Numbered from the stretch's first letter, positions 49,983-59,440 are shown. The stretch is 64,000 nt of DNA from Advenella sp048381675 (GCF_048381675.1 NZ_JBLWIS010000002.1:248001-312000); one strand, 5' to 3'. Translations and numbers: made by a program. The notes: a model not told the origin generated them from the letters alone.

Positions 49983-51188
49983 TTACAATACTTGTGCAAT
50001 TGCCTTGGCTACGTAATCAATATTACGGCTGTTCAGGGCGGCAACGCAAATGCGGCCACTTGAAACCGCATAAACACCGTGTTCGTTACGCAGGCGATCC
50101 ACCTGTTCAGCAGTTAGGCCTGAATAAGAAAACATGCCGCGCTGTGCCAGCACAAAATCAAAGTTTTGTGTAACGCCGTGCTCTTTAAGCTTGGCAACCA
50201 GTTGCTGGCGCATGTCACGAATACGATTGCGCATGCCTGCCAGTTCTTCTTCCCACAAGGCAAACAGTTCTGGAGAGTTCAGGACACTGCTTACGATGGT
50301 GCCGCCATGGGTTGGCGGGTTGGAGTAATTGGTGCGAATAACACGCTTGACTTGGCTTAAAACGCGGGTGGATTCATCTGCACTGCTAGTGATCAGGGTT
50401 AATGCACCAACACGCTCGCCATACAGGGAGAATGATTTGGAGAAAGAAGAGCTGATGAACATGGAAATGCCTTCATCCGCAAACAGGCGAACCACTTGAG
50501 CGTCTTCTTCAAGACCATCACCAAAGCCTTGGTAAGCAATGTCCAAGAAAGGAATAAGGTCTTTTTCCTGAATAACCTGAACGATTTGTTTCCACTGGTC
50601 AAGGGTAGGGTCTACACCGGTTGGGTTATGGCAGCATGCATGCAGGACCACGATAGACTTGGCTGGCATGTTTTTGAAAGAGGCCAGCATGCCTTCGAAA
50701 TTGAGTCCGTGGGTTTGTGCATCGTAGTAGGTGTAGGTATCTACGGTGAAACCGGCACGCTCAAAAAGGGCGCGGTGGTTTTCCCAGCTTGGGTTGCTGA
50801 TGAATACTTTTGAATCTGGGGTGATTTGCTTGAGGAAGTCTGCACCGATTTTAAGGGCACCTGTTCCACCCAGGGCCTGGAATGTCAGGGTGCGTCCTTC
50901 ATTGGCCAATGGGGAATTTTTGCCCAGTAGCAGTTCTTGTGCGCCTTTGTTATAGTTCTTGATGCCTTCGATAGGAAGATAACCACGCGCAGCCGCTGCT
51001 TCAATGCGATCCACCTCTGCTTTCTGTACGGCTTTCAAAAGTGGAATTCGTCCTTCATCGTCATAATAAACGCCTACGCCCAAATTCACTTTGGAGGAAC
51101 GGGTGTCAGCGTTGTATTGTTCATTCAGGCCAAGAATAGGGTCGCGAGGAGCCAGCTCGACAGATTCAAAAAGTGTGGTCATCTTCAT
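49983..51188 (-). CDS. aspartate/aromatic amino acid aminotransferase (TyrB/AspC family)
   Basis: This class I PLP aminotransferase of the AspC/TyrB group moves amino groups between aspartate, tyrosine or phenylalanine and 2-oxoglutarate. The start at 51188 gives 401 residues, close to the family length, beginning MKMTTLFESVELAPRDPILG; two residues later an ATG at 51182 is equally possible, and the longer frame overlaps uvrB. Motifs are NLGVGVYYDDEG, the stacking region GGTGALKIGADF, VLHACCHNPTGVD, and the Schiff-base lysine in SSSFSKSFSLYGERVGAL. Which substrate it prefers cannot be told. It is divergent from uvrB (94 bp). Confidence 0.92.
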   Translation of the reverse strand: MKMTTLFESVELAPRDPILGLNEQYNADTRSSKVNLGVGVYYDDEGRIPLLKAVQKAEVDRIEAAAARGYLPIEGIKNYNKGAQELLLGKNSPLANEGRTLTFQALGGTGALKIGADFLKQITPDSKVFISNPSWENHRALFERAGFTVDTYTYYDAQTHGLNFEGMLASFKNMPAKSIVVLHACCHNPTGVDPTLDQWKQIVQVIQEKDLIPFLDIAYQGFGDGLEEDAQVVRLFADEGISMFISSSFSKSFSLYGERVGALTLITSSADESTRVLSQVKRVIRTNYSNPPTHGGTIVSSVLNSPELFALWEEELAGMRNRIRDMRQQLVAKLKEHGVTQNFDFVLAQRGMFSYSGLTAEQVDRLRNEHGVYAVSSGRICVAALNSRNIDYVAKAIAQVL

Positions 51189-51282
51189 GATATGTGGCAG
51201 ATTTGCCGAAGTTGTTAAATAAAGAGGATAATGTATGATTGCGTGTTTATATTCAATCAGATCATTAAAGTAAAAGTCTAGC

Positions 51283-53304
51283 ATGAGTGAACCAGGTTTC
51301 GTAGAATATCCGGGCAGTCCTTTTAAGCTGTATCAGCCATATCCACCCGCTGGGGATCAGCCCAAGGCTATAGCGTCCTTGACGGAGGGAATACGTGACG
51401 GCCTGATGTTTCAAACTTTGCTGGGCGTAACTGGTTCGGGTAAAACTTACACAATGGCCAATACGATTGCTCAACTTGGCAGACCGGCATTGGTCCTGGC
51501 GCCCAATAAAACTCTTGCAGCACAATTATACGCTGAAATGCGTGAATTTTTTCCGCATAATGCAGTGGAATATTTTGTTTCTTATTACGATTATTACCAG
51601 CCCGAGGCTTATGTCCCTACGCGCGATCTGTTCATAGAAAAAGATTCTTCAATTAACGAACATATCGAGCAGATGCGTCTTTCCGCTACAAAAAGCCTGC
51701 TCGAAAGGCGGGATACCGTTATTGTTGGAACGGTATCGTGTATTTACGGTATTGGTAATCCTGCCGATTACCATGCCATGGTGCTTATTTTGCGTGCCGG
51801 AGACCGGATTCCCCGGCAAGAGCTTTTAGGCAGGCTGGTTGCGATGCAATACGAGCGCAATGATGTTGATTTTGATCGGGGTGCGTTCAGGGTTCGTGGT
51901 GAGGTCATTGATATTTTCCCTGCGGAAAGTGCCGAGCTGGCGTTAAGGCTCACGCTTTTTGATGATGAAATTGAAACCCTTGAGCTTTTTGATCCGCTTA
52001 CCGGTAAGGTCAGGCAAAAAGTACCACGCTTTACGGTATATCCCAGTTCGCACTATGTAACACCACGCGACACGGTGTTACGGGCCATTGAAACCATCAA
52101 GTCAGAATTACGCGATCGGGTTCAGTTTTTTATCAATAACAATCAATTGGTTGAGGCGCAAAGAATAGAGCAACGTACCCGCTTCGATATTGAGATGCTG
52201 CAGGAGTTAGGTTTTTGCAAAGGCATCGAGAACTACTCGCGACATTTGTCCGGTGCGGCACCGGGGGACCCTCCGCCTACCCTGATTGACTACCTGCCCG
52301 AAGATGCGCTCATGTTTTTCGATGAAAGTCACGTCATGATGGGGCAATTGCGGGCCATGTACCGGGGCGACCGGTCACGTAAGGAAACGTTGGTGCAATT
52401 TGGTTTCAGGCTTCCTTCTGCGCTAGATAACCGGCCCCTCAAGATGGAGGAGTTCGAGCAGCGCATGCGGCAAAGTGTGTTTGTGTCTGCGACACCCGCC
52501 GATTATGAAAAAGAGCATTCAGACAATATTGTAGAGCAGGTGGTGCGTCCTACCGGCCTTATCGATCCTGTGGTTGAAGTTCGTCCTGCAGCTACGCAAG
52601 TTGATGACTTGCTGGGAGAGGCAAAATTGCGTATTGCCCAGGGTGAGCGGGTCTTGGTAACGACCCTAACCAAGCGCATGGCTGAAGACTTGACTGATTA
52701 CCTGACCGAAAACGGGCTTAAAGTACGTTATTTGCATTCGGATATTGATACGGTTGAACGGGTTGAAATCATTCGCGACCTGAGGTTGGGTCATTTTGAT
52801 GTGCTGGTGGGGATTAACTTGTTGCGTGAAGGGCTGGATATTCCCGAGGTGTCTTTGGTGGCTATTCTGGATGCGGATAAAGAAGGATTTTTACGTTCAG
52901 AGCGTAGTTTGATTCAAACCATTGGACGGGCGGCGCGTAACTTGAATGGTAGAGCTGTTTTGTACGCAGACCGTATCACTGATTCGATGCATAAAGCGAT
53001 TAGTGAAACGGAGCGGCGCCGTACCAAGCAGATGAAGCACAATGAAGAGCATGGCATTACGCCCAAAGGCGTTCGCAAAGCCGTCAAGGAAATGATTGAT
53101 GGCGTGATTTCCAATGCCGCGCAAGAAAGCCTGAATCATGAAATGGAATTCATGGATGTTATTGGCGATGAAAAATCACTGTCACGTGAAATCAAGCGGC
53201 TGGAAAAACAAATGCATGAACATGCCCGCAACCTTGAGTTTGAGCAAGCCGCTGCCGTACGGGATACCTTGACCCGCCTTAAGCAAAAAGCGCTTTTGAG
53301 TTAA
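51283..53304 (+). CDS. uvrB: excinuclease ABC subunit B
   Basis: UvrB is the damage-verifying helicase-like subunit of nucleotide excision repair. The 673-residue protein has Walker A GVTGSGKTYTMA (residues 48-59), the DNA-wedging hairpin YYDYYQPEAYVPTRD, the DEAD-like FFDESHVMMGQLRAMYRGD, helicase motif RSLIQTIGRAARNLNGRA and a C-terminal UVR coiled coil for UvrC. It is divergent from the aminotransferase. I do not see a good LexA box before it, unlike E. coli uvrB; the nearest sequence (about 51240-51260) is degenerate. Confidence 0.97.
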   Translation: MSEPGFVEYPGSPFKLYQPYPPAGDQPKAIASLTEGIRDGLMFQTLLGVTGSGKTYTMANTIAQLGRPALVLAPNKTLAAQLYAEMREFFPHNAVEYFVSYYDYYQPEAYVPTRDLFIEKDSSINEHIEQMRLSATKSLLERRDTVIVGTVSCIYGIGNPADYHAMVLILRAGDRIPRQELLGRLVAMQYERNDVDFDRGAFRVRGEVIDIFPAESAELALRLTLFDDEIETLELFDPLTGKVRQKVPRFTVYPSSHYVTPRDTVLRAIETIKSELRDRVQFFINNNQLVEAQRIEQRTRFDIEMLQELGFCKGIENYSRHLSGAAPGDPPPTLIDYLPEDALMFFDESHVMMGQLRAMYRGDRSRKETLVQFGFRLPSALDNRPLKMEEFEQRMRQSVFVSATPADYEKEHSDNIVEQVVRPTGLIDPVVEVRPAATQVDDLLGEAKLRIAQGERVLVTTLTKRMAEDLTDYLTENGLKVRYLHSDIDTVERVEIIRDLRLGHFDVLVGINLLREGLDIPEVSLVAILDADKEGFLRSERSLIQTIGRAARNLNGRAVLYADRITDSMHKAISETERRRTKQMKHNEEHGITPKGVRKAVKEMIDGVISNAAQESLNHEMEFMDVIGDEKSLSREIKRLEKQMHEHARNLEFEQAAAVRDTLTRLKQKALLS

Positions 53305-53388
53305 GCGGGCAACCAGTGCAGGCCCGAATTTGCATAACTAAAAAGGGTGACATGACTGCTCTACAGCTTGATTCATAAAGCTGTTGGA

Positions 53389-54930
53389 TTATTTAAGGCC
53401 CAGTCGTTTGGCCAGTTTATGAAGGTTACTGGCATCCATTTCCAGTAGTCGTGCGGCATTGGCCCAATTTTGCCCGCTTTGTTCAAGGGCGGCCGCGATA
53501 AGGTCGTGTTGGAATGTCTTGAGTGCTTCATTCATCGGCTGTATGGCTGGCTTTATGGGTTCGTGTGCCAGCGATGGGGTGTCCGTCTGTGTTTCGTCCT
53601 GACTGTAAATGGCCGGATGATTGTTGAGGATGTCCAGATACCGGGGTTCTATACTTAATATATTATTGCGTGATGCGCCACCGCTTAGCATTTTAATGGC
53701 AGCCCTGCTGATAATGTGCTCAAGTTCCCTGACGTTACCTGGCCAGTCATAAGCCATTAAAGCCTGTTCAGCTTCTTTGGTAAGGCGTATGCCACGCAAG
53801 CCAAGCCGGGCCCGGTTGAATTCCAGAAAATAACCGGCAAGCATCAGTATGTCTTTGCCGCGTTCACGCAATGGCGGAATATGAATGGGATAAACCGAGA
53901 GCCGGTGATACAGGTCTATCCTGAAACTGCCGTCCAGGGTGCTGGCCTTAAGATCACGGTTGGTGGCGGCAATAATCCTTACATCCACTTTTTTGGATTT
54001 ATCGGCGCCCAGGCGTTGTATCTCGCCATTTTGTAAGGTACGCAGCAGCTTTGCCTGAATGTTAAGCGACAACTCACCCACTTCATCCAGGAAAATCGTA
54101 CCCCCATTTGCAGCCTCAAAGCGACCGGGACGCTCTGTTTCCGCACCCGAAAAAGCCCCTTTTATATGACCAAACAACTCGCTTTCCGCCAGGTTTTCAG
54201 GCAGGGCGGCGCAGTTAACATGAATCATGGGTTTATGGCTGCGTTTTGAGTGGCGGTGAATATGTTGGGCAAACAGGTCCTTGCCTACACCGGTTTCACC
54301 CAATAGCAAAACGGGCAGGTTAGCATCGGCAATCACGTCCAGCTCTCGCATCAACTTCCTGATGGGTTCACTTTGCCCGATAATTTCCTGCTCTGTTTTG
54401 ATGGCGGTACTCTGGCCGGAAGCAATACTGAGCTGTCGCAGGCTTTTATTATCCTTTTCCAGTTGCGTTATTCTGATGCAGGTCTGGATTAGCAAGGCAT
54501 AGCGGGCAAGAATATCAATGGACTCTTCGGTAAAGGTATCTTCAATGGCATCCAGGGTAATGGCTCCCCATAGTTTGCCTTCTATATACAGGCTCATGCC
54601 CAGGCAGTCATGTACCAGCAGAGGCTCACCGGCCCTGCCATCAAGCAGGCCATCGTAAGGATCTGGCAGGGGAGTACGTGGTTCGAACAGAACGGGTTCT
54701 CGACTAGCCAGTATGGCGGCAAAGCGAGGATGCTCTTTGATCTTGAAGCGGCGTCCGAGGGATTCATGAACCAGTCCTTTGGCGGAAACCAGTTTGAGGG
54801 CATCATCATCTATGGCCAATAGACCAACCGCACCACAGTTGAATTGGGTTTGAATGGTTTGAACCAGCCGTTGCAATCTTAATGCACCCGGTAGTTCATC
54901 GTTCATATCGGCAAGAATGCTGTATAGCAT
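53389..54930 (-). CDS. norR: nitric-oxide-sensing sigma-54 activator NorR
   Basis: NorR senses NO through a non-haem iron in its N-terminal GAF domain and activates sigma-54 promoters of NO-detoxification genes. From the ATG at 54930 the protein has 513 residues. Likely iron-site residues are Asp90, Tyr92 and Asp93 in LPDPYDGL, His107 and Cys109 in VHDCLGM, and Asp127. The AAA+ domain has Walker A GETGVGKD, Walker B ANGGTIFLDEVG and the sigma-54 loop written GAFSGA instead of GAFTGA. A Fis-type helix-turn-helix ends it. A longer frame to 54969 is possible but covers the NorR sites. Divergent from its target genes. Confidence 0.94.
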   Translation of the reverse strand: MLYSILADMNDELPGALRLQRLVQTIQTQFNCGAVGLLAIDDDALKLVSAKGLVHESLGRRFKIKEHPRFAAILASREPVLFEPRTPLPDPYDGLLDGRAGEPLLVHDCLGMSLYIEGKLWGAITLDAIEDTFTEESIDILARYALLIQTCIRITQLEKDNKSLRQLSIASGQSTAIKTEQEIIGQSEPIRKLMRELDVIADANLPVLLLGETGVGKDLFAQHIHRHSKRSHKPMIHVNCAALPENLAESELFGHIKGAFSGAETERPGRFEAANGGTIFLDEVGELSLNIQAKLLRTLQNGEIQRLGADKSKKVDVRIIAATNRDLKASTLDGSFRIDLYHRLSVYPIHIPPLRERGKDILMLAGYFLEFNRARLGLRGIRLTKEAEQALMAYDWPGNVRELEHIISRAAIKMLSGGASRNNILSIEPRYLDILNNHPAIYSQDETQTDTPSLAHEPIKPAIQPMNEALKTFQHDLIAAALEQSGQNWANAARLLEMDASNLHKLAKRLGLK

Positions 54931-54989
54931 GGTATTTTTTACCCTTTTTATGGTTAATTTTACCCTCATTGATTAGGGTATTATATACC
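54931..54989. promoter_or_regulatory. three NorR enhancer sites (GGT-N7-ACC)
   Basis: GGT-N7-ACC occurs three times: 54931-54943, 54952-54964 and 54977-54989, with centres 21 and 25 bp apart. NorR binds GT-N7-AC palindromes, and three are needed in E. coli norVW. A TACCCT-N8-AGGGTA dyad (54961-54980) bridges sites 2 and 3. Site 1 touches the norR start codon, so NorR may also repress its own gene. Confidence 0.88.
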
Positions 54990-55030
54990 ATTAAAAATAT
55001 AAGTCATTGATAATTAGATTAAAAAAATAT

Positions 55031-55046
55031 TGGCACGAACATTGCT
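55031..55046 (+). promoter_or_regulatory. sigma-54 promoter of the NO-defence operon
   Basis: TGGCACG-N4-TTGCT is an exact match to the sigma-54 consensus TGGCACG-N4-TTGCW. The -24 GG is at 55032-55033 and the -12 GC at 55044-55045, so RNA should start near 55057, 27 bp before the hemerythrin ATG. The NorR sites are about 40-100 bp upstream, a normal enhancer distance. Confidence 0.92.
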
Positions 55047-55083
55047 TATTGTTCTCTGAGTATTAACTACAGGAGTTCGCACA

Positions 55084-55596
55084 ATGAGCGTTCTATTAAA
55101 TAAGCAAATGGAATCGGATCAAGTGCCTTCTATTATTCAGAAATTGAATCTTGGCAGTGAAAAGCCGGATGTACTCATACCGTACATTCAGGTGAATTTT
55201 CACGATAAGCACCGGGCACAATTACCGGCCCTGATTGAGCTGTCAAGAAAGATAGAAATGGTACATGAAGATGATCCTGATTGCCCGGCTGGATTGGCCG
55301 ATGTTCTGACGAATATTTGGCAGGAATTGGACAGCCACATGATGAAAGAGGAAAAAGTGTTGTTTCCGATGCTTCTCAACGGCATGAGAGAGATGGCACG
55401 AACACCGATTTCGGTCATGTTGCTTGAGCACGAACAGCATGAAGAGGGAGTTGACAGTCTGCTGAAGGTAACCAGAAACCTGTTTTTGCCTGATAGCGCC
55501 TGTGGTTCATGGGAAAAATTATATTCTGGAATAGGGGAGTTTGTTGAAGATCTGCGATTACATCTAGAACTTGAAAATGAAGTCTTGTTTAAATAA
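55084..55596 (+). CDS. hemerythrin-like di-iron protein (YtfE/DnrN family, short N-terminus)
   Basis: The 170-residue protein matches the hemerythrin half of YtfE/ScdA/DnrN, di-iron proteins linked to NO stress and repair of iron-sulfur clusters. Iron-ligand segments are NFHDKHRAQLPAL, ELDSHMMKEEKVLFP, VMLLEHEQHEEG and LRLHLELENEVLF. The usual N-terminal domain of about 60 residues with its paired cysteines is replaced by some 35 residues with no cysteines. AGGAG precedes the ATG. It is the first gene after the NorR/sigma-54 promoter, followed 71 nt later by the NO reductase. Confidence 0.88.
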   Translation: MSVLLNKQMESDQVPSIIQKLNLGSEKPDVLIPYIQVNFHDKHRAQLPALIELSRKIEMVHEDDPDCPAGLADVLTNIWQELDSHMMKEEKVLFPMLLNGMREMARTPISVMLLEHEQHEEGVDSLLKVTRNLFLPDSACGSWEKLYSGIGEFVEDLRLHLELENEVLFK

Positions 55597-55667
55597 AAGT
55601 AAATTTCTGGCTGATGCTGGTTATTAATGAAACATAACGCCAACACAGTTAAATTAAGGAATTCAAA

Positions 55668-57941
55668 ATGGGTAGTTATAAAAAATTATGGTGGACGCTA
55701 ATCGCGATTCTTGCGGTCACGTTTAGTATTCTGGGGTATTTCGGGGTTGAGGTCTATCGCAACGCACCGCCTATTCCCGGTAAGATTGTTACGGCTTCCG
55801 GTGACGTTTTATTCACTAAGGAAGATATTCTTGATGGTCAAAATGCATGGCAAAATGCCGGTGGCATGCAGGTTGGTTCCATTTTTGGCCACGGTGCTTT
55901 GCAAGCACCGGACTGGACTTCAGACTGGCTGCATCGTGAATTAATTGCGTGGCTGAATCTGGCTTCCCAGGACGAGTTCGGTATTCCTTACGAGCAAACT
56001 TCAGAAGAGCAAAAAGCCGTTCTGAAAGTGAAGCTGAAAGAAGAGTATCGCACCAACACTTATGATCTTGAAAAAGATGAAGTGCTGGTATCTGATCGTC
56101 GTCTTGCTGCAATGAAAGATACCGCCAACTATTATGTTGCCCTGTTTGGTGATGATCCTGCCTTGAATGGTTCTCGTGAAAGCTTTGCGATGAAAACCAA
56201 TACGCTTCCTGATGAGCAAGACCGTTTTGATATGGCCAAGTTCTTCTTCTGGACAGCCTGGACCGCATCAACAGAGCGTCCTGATTACAATAACGCCACT
56301 TATACTAACAACTGGCCACATGAGCCCTTGATCGATAACGTTCCTACACCTGAGAACATTATGTGGTCAATTATTAGTGTGGTTGTGCTGATTGCAGGTG
56401 TTGGTTTTCTGGTATGGGGCTGGGCTTTCCTGCGCAAGGAAGATCATGAAGAGGTTAAGGTTCCTGCCCGTGATCCGATTACAACATTCGTGTTGACTCC
56501 TTCACAAAAAGCACTGGGCAAGTACTGTGTTTTGGTAGTGGCGCTGTTCGTTTTCCAGGTATTCATGGGTGGTGCCGTAGCGCACTATACGGTAGAGGGC
56601 CAAACTTTTTACGGCATTGAGCTGTCAAAATGGTTTCCATATTCATTGCTAAGAACCTGGCACTTGCAAAGCGCGCTATTCTGGATTGCAACTGGATTCC
56701 TGGCTGCCGGTCTTTTCCTTGCGCCAATCATCAACGGTGGCAAAGATCCGAAATTCCAGAAACTGGGTGTTAACATTCTTTTCTGGGCTCTGGTTGTTTT
56801 GGTCGTGGGCTCTTATATTGGTAACTATTTGGCTATTGCCAACATCATGCCTCGTGAACTGAACTTCTGGTTTGGTCACCAGGGATATGAATATCTTGAG
56901 TTGGGCCGTTTCTGGCAAATTATCAAATTTGTTGGCGTTGCCTTCTGGCTGGTGCTAATGATGAATGGTGTGGTTAGTGCCCTTAGACAAAAAGGCGACA
57001 AACATCTATTGATCCTGTTTACGGCTTCATGTATTTGTATTGGCCTGTTCTACGGTGCCGGCCTGTTCTATGGTGAGCGTTCCCACCTTACTGTAATGGA
57101 ATACTGGCGCTGGTGGGTGGTTCACCTGTGGGTTGAAGGCTTCTTCGAAGTATTCGCCACAACAGCCCTTGCATTTATTTTCTCTTCAATGGGCCTTGTT
57201 TCAAAACGCATGGCAACCGCAGCCAGCCTGGCATCTGCTTCCTTGTTTATGCTTGGTGGCGTTCCAGGTACATTCCACCATATGTACTTTGCGGGTACCA
57301 CCACACCTGTCATGGCAGTTGGCGCTTCTTTCAGTGCGCTTGAAGTTGTACCTCTGGTTGTGCTGGGTTATGAAGCCTGGGAAAACTGGAGACTAAAAAC
57401 CCTGGCCCCATGGATGGAAAACCTTCATTGGCCCCTGGTGTTCTTCATTGCCGTAGCCTTCTGGAACATGTTGGGTGCCGGTGTATTTGGTTTCATGGTT
57501 AATCCTCCTGTTGCCCTGTACTACATCCAAGGCCTGAATACAACTGCTGTTCACTCTCATGCAGCCCTGTTTGGTGTGTACGGCTTCCTGGCCCTTGGTT
57601 TCGTGCTGTTGGTCTTGCGTTACATCCGTCCAAATATGGTATTTAGTGCCGGACTGATGAAAACCGCTTTCTGGTGCCTGAACCTGGGTGTTGTTGGCAT
57701 GATCGTAACCAGTTTGCTGCCAATCGGTCTTATCCAGTTCCATGCAAGTCTTAGCGAAGGTATGTGGTACGCACGTAGTGAAGCTTTCTTGCAGCAAGAT
57801 ATTCTGGAAACTTTACGCTGGGTTCGTACCATCAGTGATGTTGTCTTTATCATCGGTGCCCTGGCCATAGCATGGCAGGTATTTATCGGTGTAACCGGTA
57901 AAGCCGAACAAGCTGAAGGCAAAAAAGCTTACGCAGCTTAA
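55668..57941 (+). CDS. norB: quinol-dependent nitric oxide reductase
   Basis: qNOR reduces NO to nitrous oxide in the inner membrane using quinol. The 757-residue protein has the N-terminal helix, a periplasmic cytochrome-c-like domain without haem (NAWQNAGGMQVGSIFGHGALQ), and about 13 helices. Metal-site histidines are visible in LRTWHLQSALFWIATGF, WWVVHLWVEGFFEVFATT and GVPGTFHHMYFAGTT, and HSHAALFGVYG follows. The fused form without a separate norC marks it as quinol-dependent. It is in the same transcript as the hemerythrin gene and is expected to be NorR-activated; no other denitrification gene is present in the window, so a detoxifying role is likely. Confidence 0.95.
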   Translation: MGSYKKLWWTLIAILAVTFSILGYFGVEVYRNAPPIPGKIVTASGDVLFTKEDILDGQNAWQNAGGMQVGSIFGHGALQAPDWTSDWLHRELIAWLNLASQDEFGIPYEQTSEEQKAVLKVKLKEEYRTNTYDLEKDEVLVSDRRLAAMKDTANYYVALFGDDPALNGSRESFAMKTNTLPDEQDRFDMAKFFFWTAWTASTERPDYNNATYTNNWPHEPLIDNVPTPENIMWSIISVVVLIAGVGFLVWGWAFLRKEDHEEVKVPARDPITTFVLTPSQKALGKYCVLVVALFVFQVFMGGAVAHYTVEGQTFYGIELSKWFPYSLLRTWHLQSALFWIATGFLAAGLFLAPIINGGKDPKFQKLGVNILFWALVVLVVGSYIGNYLAIANIMPRELNFWFGHQGYEYLELGRFWQIIKFVGVAFWLVLMMNGVVSALRQKGDKHLLILFTASCICIGLFYGAGLFYGERSHLTVMEYWRWWVVHLWVEGFFEVFATTALAFIFSSMGLVSKRMATAASLASASLFMLGGVPGTFHHMYFAGTTTPVMAVGASFSALEVVPLVVLGYEAWENWRLKTLAPWMENLHWPLVFFIAVAFWNMLGAGVFGFMVNPPVALYYIQGLNTTAVHSHAALFGVYGFLALGFVLLVLRYIRPNMVFSAGLMKTAFWCLNLGVVGMIVTSLLPIGLIQFHASLSEGMWYARSEAFLQQDILETLRWVRTISDVVFIIGALAIAWQVFIGVTGKAEQAEGKKAYAA

Positions 57942-57965
57942 GTCAATGTTTAACTTGGTTTGATG

Positions 57966-57997
57966 AATGGCCCGATCCTTACCGATTGGGCCATTTT
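57966..57997 (+). terminator. intrinsic terminator of the NO-reductase operon
   Basis: AATGGCCC-G-ATC (57966-57977) pairs with GAT-T-GGGCCATT (57984-57995), with a 6-nt loop and a T-run of four. It begins 24 nt after the norB stop. Confidence 0.85.
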
Positions 57998-58124
57998 GTT
58001 GGACAATCACAGATGGGTTTTCCAAAAAGGCATGAAAATATGGTAGATTTACGCACTTTTACGATTGTTTTATTTTGAATGCAGTCGTTTATATTATTAA
58101 TTTAATTTTTGTGGGTACTGAATC

Positions 58125-59348
58125 ATGGACCTTACGGGTCAGCCAACGGGTAATCCCGTGATGAATTTTATTAAAAACGGTAGTCTGGTGCTTCAAATCG
58201 CTATTGGCCTGGTTGCCGGTGTCCTGTTGGCCATTATCTGGCCTTCGGCCGTTCCTTCAATAAGCATATTGGGAACCCTGTTTATCAATGCACTGAAGTC
58301 TATTGCTCCCGTGCTGGTTTTTATCCTGGTCATGGCCGCCATTTCCGGTCATCAGAGAGGCAATCAAACCCAAATTAAACCGGTGCTGCTGTTATATCTG
58401 GCAGGCACTTTTTTTTCAGCAATGGTTGCCGTTATTGCCAGCCTGATGTTTCCATCCGAGCTGAACCTGCAAATCGAGTCGGCTCAATTAAACCCGCCCG
58501 GTAATGTGGTGGAAGTGCTCAGGAATTTGGTGCTTAGCATTACTACCAATCCTGTGCGGGCTTTGCTGGAAGCAAACTATATAGGCATTTTGGCTTGGTC
58601 TATTGCATTTGGGATTGTGTTGCGTAATGCGAATGACAGCACTAAAATTTTTATCTCCGATTTTTCGGTTGCGGTAACCGCTATAGTCAGGATCATTATT
58701 CGCCTGGCGCCACTGGGTATTTTTGGTATTGTTGCAACCACGATTGTTGAATCTGGGGCAGGTGAATTGCTGCGTTACATACATTTGTTAGCGGTTCTAC
58801 TCGGTTCTATGCTGTTTGTTGCCCTGGTTGTTAATCCCCTGATCGTTTTTCTGAAGCTCAAGCGTAATCCTTACCCGCTGGTGTTCCAGTGCCTGCGTGA
58901 AAGTGGCCTTACTGCTTTCTTTACTCGCAGTTCTGCCGCTAATATTCCGGTTAACCTGGCTTTGTGCGAAAAACTGGGTCTGGACAAGGAAACTTATTCG
59001 GTTTCCATTCCTTTAGGGGCAACTATCAATATGGCCGGAGCAGCCATTACCATTACCGTGCTAACACTTGCGGCTGTTAATACCTTGAACATTAATGTTG
59101 ATTTTGCGACTATTGTATTGCTTAGCATCATATCCACCATTGCCGCTTGTGGTGCCTCTGGTGTGGCAGGCGGTTCCCTGTTACTGATCCCCATGGCTTG
59201 CAGCCTGTTTGGTATTTCCAATGATATTGCGATTCAGGTAGTGGGTGTGGGTTTTGTGATTGGCGTATTGCAAGACTCGGCAGAAACGGCCTTGAACTCT
59301 TCAACTGACGTACTTTTTACAGCCGCCGCCTCGTTGCCTAAAGCCTAG
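58125..59348 (+). CDS. sstT: sodium/serine-threonine symporter
   Basis: SstT imports serine and threonine with sodium, a member of the DAACS (glutamate carrier-like) family. The 407 residues show about eight helices and two hairpin loops. Conserved segments are NALKSIAPVLVFILVMAAISG, AFFTRSSAANIPVNLALCEKLG, VSIPLGATINMAGAAITITV and GVAGGSLLLIPMACSLFGI. The start at 58125 is kept; an ATG at 58161 is also in frame and closer to the first helix. It is a single gene with a terminator after the stop. Confidence 0.93.
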   Translation: MDLTGQPTGNPVMNFIKNGSLVLQIAIGLVAGVLLAIIWPSAVPSISILGTLFINALKSIAPVLVFILVMAAISGHQRGNQTQIKPVLLLYLAGTFFSAMVAVIASLMFPSELNLQIESAQLNPPGNVVEVLRNLVLSITTNPVRALLEANYIGILAWSIAFGIVLRNANDSTKIFISDFSVAVTAIVRIIIRLAPLGIFGIVATTIVESGAGELLRYIHLLAVLLGSMLFVALVVNPLIVFLKLKRNPYPLVFQCLRESGLTAFFTRSSAANIPVNLALCEKLGLDKETYSVSIPLGATINMAGAAITITVLTLAAVNTLNINVDFATIVLLSIISTIAACGASGVAGGSLLLIPMACSLFGISNDIAIQVVGVGFVIGVLQDSAETALNSSTDVLFTAAASLPKA

Positions 59349-59370
59349 TTTTTTGCTGGTTTTTAAATGA

Positions 59371-59440
59371 AATTGACTGGTTTTTGGAGTGAAGTTGTCT
59401 GTCAGTGGCGGGCAACCTAAAAGAACCAGTCGATTTTTTT
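59371..59440 (+). terminator. long-loop intrinsic terminator of sstT
   Basis: AATTGACTGGTT (59371-59382) pairs with AACCAGTCGATT (59424-59435) with one wobble pair, and seven T follow. The 41-nt apical part holds a smaller GTTG/CAAC stem. Confidence 0.75.

Noticed and set aside
51189..51282. Possible LexA box before uvrB
   Set aside because: The nearest match (about 51240-51260) has ATCAG instead of ACAG and a wrong spacing; it does not meet CTGT-N8-ACAG.
53363..53384. ACAGCTT/AAGCTGT hairpin between convergent uvrB and norR
   Set aside because: Seven pairs, no U-run in either direction; kept only as a note.
54931..54969. Upstream start for norR at 54969
   Set aside because: It would place coding sequence over two NorR sites and adds 13 residues unlike the family; the ATG at 54930 gives the usual length.
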